This document shows positions 24,465 to 29,134 of a DNA stretch of 29,134 nt, one piece after another (positions within the stretch are counted from its first letter, which is position 1; each line of letters begins with the position of its first letter). Under the pieces are notes generated by a model. The model had not been told where the DNA came from. It searched no databases and saw only the letters and a list, made by a program, of their open reading frames with translations. The translations under genes were made by a program, and so were the position numbers. Source of the stretch: a virus; the IMG/VR virus record IMGVR_UViG_3300020165_002857, positions 1 through 29,134 of that record, one strand, 5' to 3'.

Positions 24465-25106
24465 TAATTCACAAGACGGTACATGTGATAAGGCCAATCC
24501 TCTAAAATTAAACATACTTACTTCAATCGTAAAAGTATCTCCAAAACCTTTATCTTTAATGTTGAATGACCCCAAATCTTTCATATCGCATGATATAGAG
24601 CCTTGAAAACCATGCAATTCATTGTTGTAACTAATGTTTGCACTATAAACCAACATCGTTTGAAAATCGTTCACATCTTCAATTCTATCCTTTTCCGTAT
24701 CGATTGTTTGATATTCAGCATGTTTATGTCGTTTAGATGAATTGTTGTCCCTATTTTTTGTAAGTCCTTTAATTCTTATTTCAATAATGTGCGGCATGTC
24801 ATCCATTGCGCGCAACTCCAAATTTGAAGGGTGACCGAATTGTTCTGAAGCATACGTAGATGATCCTGTCACTGCTATGATTGCTCGTTTAGAGCTTAAA
24901 CTATTCGCTATATCCCCCCAATAATCTGTAAATGGGTATTGAGTCAAATTAAATTTCTCCTCTTGGTACAATTTCATGAATTTTAATCTTGAAACTGAAA
25001 TGCGCGAAAAGTTTTGGATTTGAGAATCCACAGTAAAAGTGCTCGAACTTACGGCCTTTTTATTCTTACTACTCCCCAAACCAAATGGTAAAATCACTCT
25101 ATGCAT
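24447..25106 (-). CDS. Hypothetical 219-aa protein, possible distant member of the small beta family
   Basis: No firm family. It starts MHRVILPFGLG with TAAATG context. FSRISVSRLKFMKLYQ, DMKDLGSFNIKDKGFGDTFTIEV and the C-terminal CELTLLF loosely follow the strand order of the five small paralogs (LKKV.Y, DLxLGY, ILEY), so it may be a sixth, diverged member. The middle holds a hydrophilic Lys/Asn/His stretch (about 113-130). It lies directly downstream of the lipase-domain gene (11 bp). Confidence 0.6.
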   Translation of the reverse strand: MHRVILPFGLGSSKNKKAVSSSTFTVDSQIQNFSRISVSRLKFMKLYQEEKFNLTQYPFTDYWGDIANSLSSKRAIIAVTGSSTYASEQFGHPSNLELRAMDDMPHIIEIRIKGLTKNRDNNSSKRHKHAEYQTIDTEKDRIEDVNDFQTMLVYSANISYNNELHGFQGSISCDMKDLGSFNIKDKGFGDTFTIEVSMFNFRGLALSHVPSCELTLLFR

Positions 25107-25117
25107 TTATCTATATT

Positions 25118-27880
25118 CTACAAAATTGACTTAATAATTTCCAAAACTAACTTATCTTTTAAATATTCCTCGTTGCCACTCAAATTAATATTCTCGTCAC
25201 GGTGTTGGTCGTGTGTAACCATACTTTGTAGAGGATTCGCGAAAATACCTTCTATTCCCACATTACTATTCGCAATGTGATTTGATAAAGCCTCCTCAAC
25301 ATTCAATGCAGTCTTATATCCGTTCGCTAATTGTTTTGACGCATTATCCAATATAGAATATTCAACTGATTGTTGAAGACCTAAACTTCTCAAAACTCTC
25401 AAATTAAAATCCAAAGATTCGGCACCATTTTCAATGACGTTTGTACCGCTAACGTCCACAGAAGGAATGCGAGAATGTGTTCTACTCACCACTTCACGAG
25501 CCACAAACTGACCTTCAGAAGATTTGAATGCATCATCCAATTTTCGCTTTTCACCTCTAGTAAAATTCACAGCAACACCTTCCACTGAATCAGAAGAATC
25601 ATTTAAAGAACCGCGAGACATTACATTTAACTCAGATAACATATTTCCACGTGTTGTTAAACTGCTGCTTTCTGCGCCGAAAATGTGGCCTTTGTCTGCA
25701 AATTGCTTTAAAATCATATTTGCAACTCTATTCTCATTGTGATCGACTGCGTCTGAAATATAACCATTGCGGATTGCTGCGCGAATTCGTTTCTGGTACA
25801 TATCATCAGCCTCTTTGTTATGGTATCCATCCTCATAGGAATTAATCAAATACGCCATCGAAAATGTATCCAACGCCGAAAATGCTCTTCCTCCAAAACC
25901 TGAAACTCTACTCACCTTAGGTGGTAAAGCATTTGCAAATGGAGCAATGCCCGTCCAATTACCATACAAAGTTGTTGTTGAGGCGGCATGTGAAGGACCT
26001 GTGTATGACAATGTATCTCCATTCTCCGAACGTACGCTGTAAATTGTTGAACCGTCGCTTTTACGACCCGTTCTATTTGCAAACACCTCCAATGGACGAC
26101 CGTTAATTTGATTTGATTCAATTCCTCCAAGATTGTGAGTATCGCCCAACAACATTGTCCCCTTCATTTTATCACCTTCAGCATCCTCTTTTACAGCCTC
26201 AAACTCATCTTCAACCACCACTTCTTCTTCTTCTTCTTCCGGATCCACACCATCTTCAATTCTCTCGTCAGGTGTTTTTCCGTGAGAAAATCCAGCAACA
26301 TACTCATCTATTTCAGACTCTGTCATAAAATCAACCAACTCGACATTTTTACCCTCTCTTTCTATATTCTTCTGATAATTGTTAAACATATCTGCTCTCG
26401 CATTATCGCTTTTATTTCCAAATTGGTTGTTCACATTGTCCACATATGTACCCACAGGGTGCGCCCTTACAGCTCCGTACATATAATCGAAACTATTGTG
26501 TAACAGAAATTGGACACCTTCAGAATTGATGTCTCCGCTAACATTCTCCATAACAAATGGGGTAATCAAATTTGATGCTGACTCTTGAACACCCGCCTTC
26601 ACCAAAACAACCTTGATTGTTTGTTCCCAATCTACCGCATCTCCAATTCGCACCAAATTCTCTTCTATGCTAGAAGATGCGATAGCACGCAATTGTTTTG
26701 CAATGCCTTCTCGAAATTCTGGGTGAAATAAATTGCGAAGATCTGACAACTCTTCTTGGGAAATAGCACTTTCACCCTCTCCTGCAATGGATTCGATAAA
26801 TGTCTCCGCAACAGCCTCCTCCTTAGCAAATTCACCTGCACCTAATACTTTCTCCACAGATGCTATCGCCTTCTCCTCCAAAGCAACCAAACCTTCTCCT
26901 TCAGAAGCTGCAACACCTTCCGTTAATTCGGAAACTGCTGCCGCTTCAGGTGCATATGCCAATAACATCGCAATTCCTATGTCAAATGATAATTCTAAAC
27001 CAAAACGAACTGCATCCTTCTTTACCCTTTCATTAATTCTTGCGTCTTTATCGCCCAATGCAATCACGCGTGTCGAACTTTCAGGAGGGACGAATGAAGG
27101 TTGCAATGCTTGTACTATCTTAGGAACACTATCTCTTGGATCCACAACGCGCATTTGATGGCCTGGAGCAATTCTTTCATTGAAACCCTTATCACCCACA
27201 GTCGGTGACGCGAATGTTACAGTATCAATCAAACGAGGGTTCTGGGTTGACATATAATCCGCAGTTGCCAACTGCGAAATTGCACCTCCTAAAGAGTGTC
27301 CTGTGAATGTAACGTTATTCGAAAATTGATCTCCAGAAAATAACGTCTCCAATTCGTTCGTAACCACAGGTTTCAAATCGTCCCATGCACTCTTGAAACC
27401 CTCATGCACCTTGTTTCCATGTCCGTCATCCACACTCCGCATGCGCATATTGCGGTTTTTCCAATTGTCCAAGTTTGAACTTCCGCGAAATGCTACCACC
27501 ACGTGTCCATCCTTTTGATTCTTGTAAATGCTAAATTGAAGATCTTTTACACTTTTAGTAATCACAGTATCGTATCCTTCTCTAGATCCACCATCATCTT
27601 TGTACACCTCACTCGATAATGCTGTCAAATCTTGGAGCGATACTGTACTAACTAATGGACCCTCTTTAGGATCAAATACAGGTCTACCTCCTGTTCCTGT
27701 TACTTTACGATACCCTCGAGCTATATTCTCCTCTAAATTCACAGCACCTGCCTCAATCATTCTACCTGCTAACTTTAATACCTGAGGACCTTCTTGAATA
27801 TCTTTCACTACATGTTTAGCTATAGGACCAGGGTCCAAGACTTTTGCAAAAGTCTGAATTAACTTTTTCAACCAAGACAT
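25118..27880 (-). CDS. Large class 3 lipase-domain protein, probable virion entry factor
   Basis: 920 aa. Residues about 75-255 match the class 3 (fungal-type) lipase fold: VVVAFRGS (127-133), HEGFKSAW (159-166), nucleophile elbow GHSLGGA (194-200, S196), FASPTVGD (223-230) and DPRDSVPK (247-254, D250 as likely catalytic acid). The catalytic His usually about 55 residues after the Asp is not visible: there is no His from 242 to 385. The N-terminus (1-60) begins MSWLKKLIQTFAKVL, a possible amphipathic helix, and 296-320 is hydrophobic. An acidic stretch with EEEEEE lies near 548-553. The remaining 350 residues match nothing I know. Lipase genes occur in some virophages and polinton-like viruses; the size and late-gene context suggest membrane disruption or remodelling during entry. 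The start has AACAAATG context. Confidence 0.8.
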   Translation of the reverse strand: MSWLKKLIQTFAKVLDPGPIAKHVVKDIQEGPQVLKLAGRMIEAGAVNLEENIARGYRKVTGTGGRPVFDPKEGPLVSTVSLQDLTALSSEVYKDDGGSREGYDTVITKSVKDLQFSIYKNQKDGHVVVAFRGSSNLDNWKNRNMRMRSVDDGHGNKVHEGFKSAWDDLKPVVTNELETLFSGDQFSNNVTFTGHSLGGAISQLATADYMSTQNPRLIDTVTFASPTVGDKGFNERIAPGHQMRVVDPRDSVPKIVQALQPSFVPPESSTRVIALGDKDARINERVKKDAVRFGLELSFDIGIAMLLAYAPEAAAVSELTEGVAASEGEGLVALEEKAIASVEKVLGAGEFAKEEAVAETFIESIAGEGESAISQEELSDLRNLFHPEFREGIAKQLRAIASSSIEENLVRIGDAVDWEQTIKVVLVKAGVQESASNLITPFVMENVSGDINSEGVQFLLHNSFDYMYGAVRAHPVGTYVDNVNNQFGNKSDNARADMFNNYQKNIEREGKNVELVDFMTESEIDEYVAGFSHGKTPDERIEDGVDPEEEEEEVVVEDEFEAVKEDAEGDKMKGTMLLGDTHNLGGIESNQINGRPLEVFANRTGRKSDGSTIYSVRSENGDTLSYTGPSHAASTTTLYGNWTGIAPFANALPPKVSRVSGFGGRAFSALDTFSMAYLINSYEDGYHNKEADDMYQKRIRAAIRNGYISDAVDHNENRVANMILKQFADKGHIFGAESSSLTTRGNMLSELNVMSRGSLNDSSDSVEGVAVNFTRGEKRKLDDAFKSSEGQFVAREVVSRTHSRIPSVDVSGTNVIENGAESLDFNLRVLRSLGLQQSVEYSILDNASKQLANGYKTALNVEEALSNHIANSNVGIEGIFANPLQSMVTHDQHRDENINLSGNEEYLKDKLVLEIIKSIL

Positions 27881-27919
27881 TTGTTTTGCTTAAACATAAC
27901 AAAATTATTTAAAAGACAT

Positions 27920-28312
27920 TTATTCATTTTCAAAATATGCATCTCTCACGTGAGAATTTAAACCCTTTCCAAAAAGAATCTCATTTGAATAAGGAAAACA
28001 AATTGCTTCTACTGGTTCTTTGTCGCGACTCTTAAACTCCCCGCGAATTGATTGGTAAGTGTCCACATTATCCAAAAACTCTCCAAAATTAAGCGGACGC
28101 AAAAGAATTTTCCAAGAAGAATCGTCATTTCCAACGTCACGACGAATGCCTCGGATAAGGTTTGATACTTGATTAACAGTAATACATTCAGAATTGCGCG
28201 CTGTAGCTATGTTAGAACACAACTCGCGCATGTCATCGTAAGCATTATTGCTAAAATCAGGAGGAATATTAGAAAAAGTTCGACTCCAAACATAGTCAAA
28301 CGTCAAAGGCAT
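27920..28312 (-). CDS. Hypothetical 130-aa protein
   Basis: No family recognised. Begins MPLTFDYVWSRTF, with the same MPL start as the small paralogs, but the rest does not follow their pattern: it is mainly helical (AYDDMRELCSNIATARN) with basic and acidic patches and no membrane segment. AATAAAAATAAATG precedes the coding sequence, a TAAATG late-type start. The stop codon is embedded in GAATAAATG, giving a poly(A) signal at the gene end. Confidence 0.6.
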   Translation of the reverse strand: MPLTFDYVWSRTFSNIPPDFSNNAYDDMRELCSNIATARNSECITVNQVSNLIRGIRRDVGNDDSSWKILLRPLNFGEFLDNVDTYQSIRGEFKSRDKEPVEAICFPYSNEILFGKGLNSHVRDAYFENE

Positions 28313-28378
28313 TTATTTTTATTATGAAAACATATAACTTTTTACAAAAACATTCCAAAACTTTGTTTCTAGAACCAT

Positions 28379-28702
28379 CTATTCACTCAATATCTCAGCA
28401 ATTATGTCTTCTTTCAAATATTGATACTCTCGAAATGCGTCTTCAAACTTTTTGATCTGATCTGTAGTGCAACATTCCATATCTACACCCTTTTGGAAGT
28501 TCTTAAGGGCGAAATCATATATTTCTTTGCAAATCTCGTCAAGATATTGCTTCATTGAGTCCAAATCTTCAAATGTTTTCACATTTTCATTCAACCATGT
28601 TATCAAATAATCGCGCATTGTCTCCAACTGTTGCACATAATTGTTGTAAAATACATCAATCATGCGCTCTTTATAAAACTGAGGATCATCAAGTGCTGTC
28701 AT
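28379..28702 (-). CDS. Hypothetical 107-aa helical protein
   Basis: No family recognised. It is almost wholly helix-forming and acidic, with heptad-like spacing (VQQLETMRDYLITWLNENVKTFEDLDSM is part of it), so a short coiled-coil oligomer is likely. Cysteines near the middle (MECCTTD) are the only notable residues. TAAATGA start context. It lies 13 bp downstream of the right-most gene, on the same strand. Confidence 0.55.
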   Translation of the reverse strand: MTALDDPQFYKERMIDVFYNNYVQQLETMRDYLITWLNENVKTFEDLDSMKQYLDEICKEIYDFALKNFQKGVDMECCTTDQIKKFEDAFREYQYLKEDIIAEILSE

Positions 28703-28715
28703 TTAACTCGGAAAA

Positions 28716-29048
28716 TTAATAATGAGACGAATCATCTTCTTCTAGAGTTAACATGGGTTGATTTATATCAAATTTAACCATCGAATCTAGTGTCTTTGAC
28801 GTCTCTAATAGGTTAATATTTGATACGCAATTCGATAATAATCCGAAAACGAATGCATCTTTTATAAAAGAATTGAAATCCGAATTGAAAAAGTCCGAAA
28901 GAATGTTCTCAAAATGTTCCGCAATGCTCTCGTCCAATAATAAGTGCAATATCGTGCAAAGAAATATCATCAAAATCATAATCTTCTTAATATCTTTAAT
29001 ATCTTTAATATCTTTAATATCTTTTAACATTTTCCGCATAAAAACCAT
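28716..29048 (-). CDS. Right-terminal hypothetical protein with a membrane segment
   Basis: No family recognised. Three in-frame ATGs compete: 29048 (inside the TIR, MVFMRK), 29039 and 29030 (MLKDIK). The last two lie outside the TIR. The N-terminal part has a DIKDIKDIKDIKK repeat encoded by a 9-bp tandem repeat, then a hydrophobic segment (IMILMIFLCTILHLLL, about 23-38) that could be a signal-anchor. A second hydrophobic stretch (AFVFGLLSNC) follows and the C-terminus is acidic. Its promoter must lie within at most about 100 bp, mostly the TIR itself. Confidence 0.5.
   Translation of the reverse strand: MVFMRKMLKDIKDIKDIKDIKKIMILMIFLCTILHLLLDESIAEHFENILSDFFNSDFNSFIKDAFVFGLLSNCVSNINLLETSKTLDSMVKFDINQPMLTLEEDDSSHY
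28991..29026 (-). repeat. 9-bp tandem repeat (4 units)
   Basis: TATCTTTAA is repeated three times exactly, followed by a variant TATCTTTTAA. On the minus strand it encodes the DIK repeats at the start of the terminal gene. Confidence 0.9.
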
Positions 29049-29134
29049 CGATCGATGCTCTCGGCGTATTCACAAACCATCGATCGATGCTTTTAGGTTC
29101 CAAAGAATAGTTTAGGGGGGGGACATATACTACT
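29042..29134. repeat. Right terminal inverted repeat (TIR)
   Basis: Exact inverted copy of bases 1-93, including the eight-base homopolymer tract (eight G here) and both CATCGATCGATG palindromes. The first ATG of the last minus-strand gene (29046-29048) falls inside it. Confidence 0.97.

Noticed and set aside
26113-27158. Plus-strand frames opposite the lipase gene (71-141 codons)
   Set aside because: They are fully antisense to a long intact gene, with composition explained by the complementary codons.
1-29134. tRNA genes, CRISPR arrays or insertion sequences
   Set aside because: No cloverleaf-like conserved arms, regularly spaced repeat-spacer pattern or transposase motifs were seen by eye.

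Overview
The window is a complete, linear, eukaryotic DNA virus genome, or an element of the same kind. Positions 1-93 and 29042-29134 are perfect inverted copies, so the sequence runs from one terminal inverted repeat (TIR) to the other. The core genes seen are a protein-primed family B DNA polymerase of the Polinton/Maverick and polinton-like type, an A32/FtsK-like packaging ATPase, four tandem double-jelly-roll-type capsid paralogs and a VLTF3-like late transcription factor. That set places it among the polinton-like viruses and their relatives (Varidnaviria, Bamfordvirae). AATAAA signals after most genes, CCAAT-box arrays and closely packed intronless genes point to a eukaryotic host, which the sequence does not identify. 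I see no integrase, no Ulp1/adenain-like protease, no separate helicase and no recognisable terminal-protein gene.

Left arm (1-9971): the TIR is followed by about 340 bp of non-coding DNA carrying nine CCAAT boxes. Then come a 411-aa Cys/Lys-rich protein, an 85-aa protein, a reverse-strand protein of unknown function, a second CCAAT-rich control region and the 1497-aa DNA polymerase. Behind it lie a possible ssDNA-binding protein, a small unknown protein, a small acidic reverse-strand protein and the divergently transcribed VLTF3-like factor. This looks like the early, replication and regulatory half.

Middle (10026-18961): four capsid paralogs are followed by a 691-aa low-complexity/coiled-coil protein and a 50-aa lysine-rich protein, all on the plus strand. 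This looks like a late morphogenesis block.

Right arm (18963-29048): almost everything is on the minus strand. It holds a run of five small paralogous beta-rich proteins (candidate minor capsid, vertex or fibre proteins), a 210-aa basic protein, the packaging ATPase, a single plus-strand capsid-like gene at 23606, a 219-aa protein, a 920-aa protein with a class 3 lipase domain, and three small genes ending at the right TIR.

Working model (inference): the polymerase copies the ends by protein priming, probably with jumping-back on the terminal AGTAGT. The VLTF3-like factor then switches on late genes, many of whose start codons sit in a TAAATG or AAAATG context. Capsid paralogs, small beta proteins and the lipase protein build the particle, and the A32-like ATPase fills it. 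The most unusual points are the four-way capsid paralogy, the five-member small-protein family and the very large lipase protein with no histidine in the canonical catalytic window.
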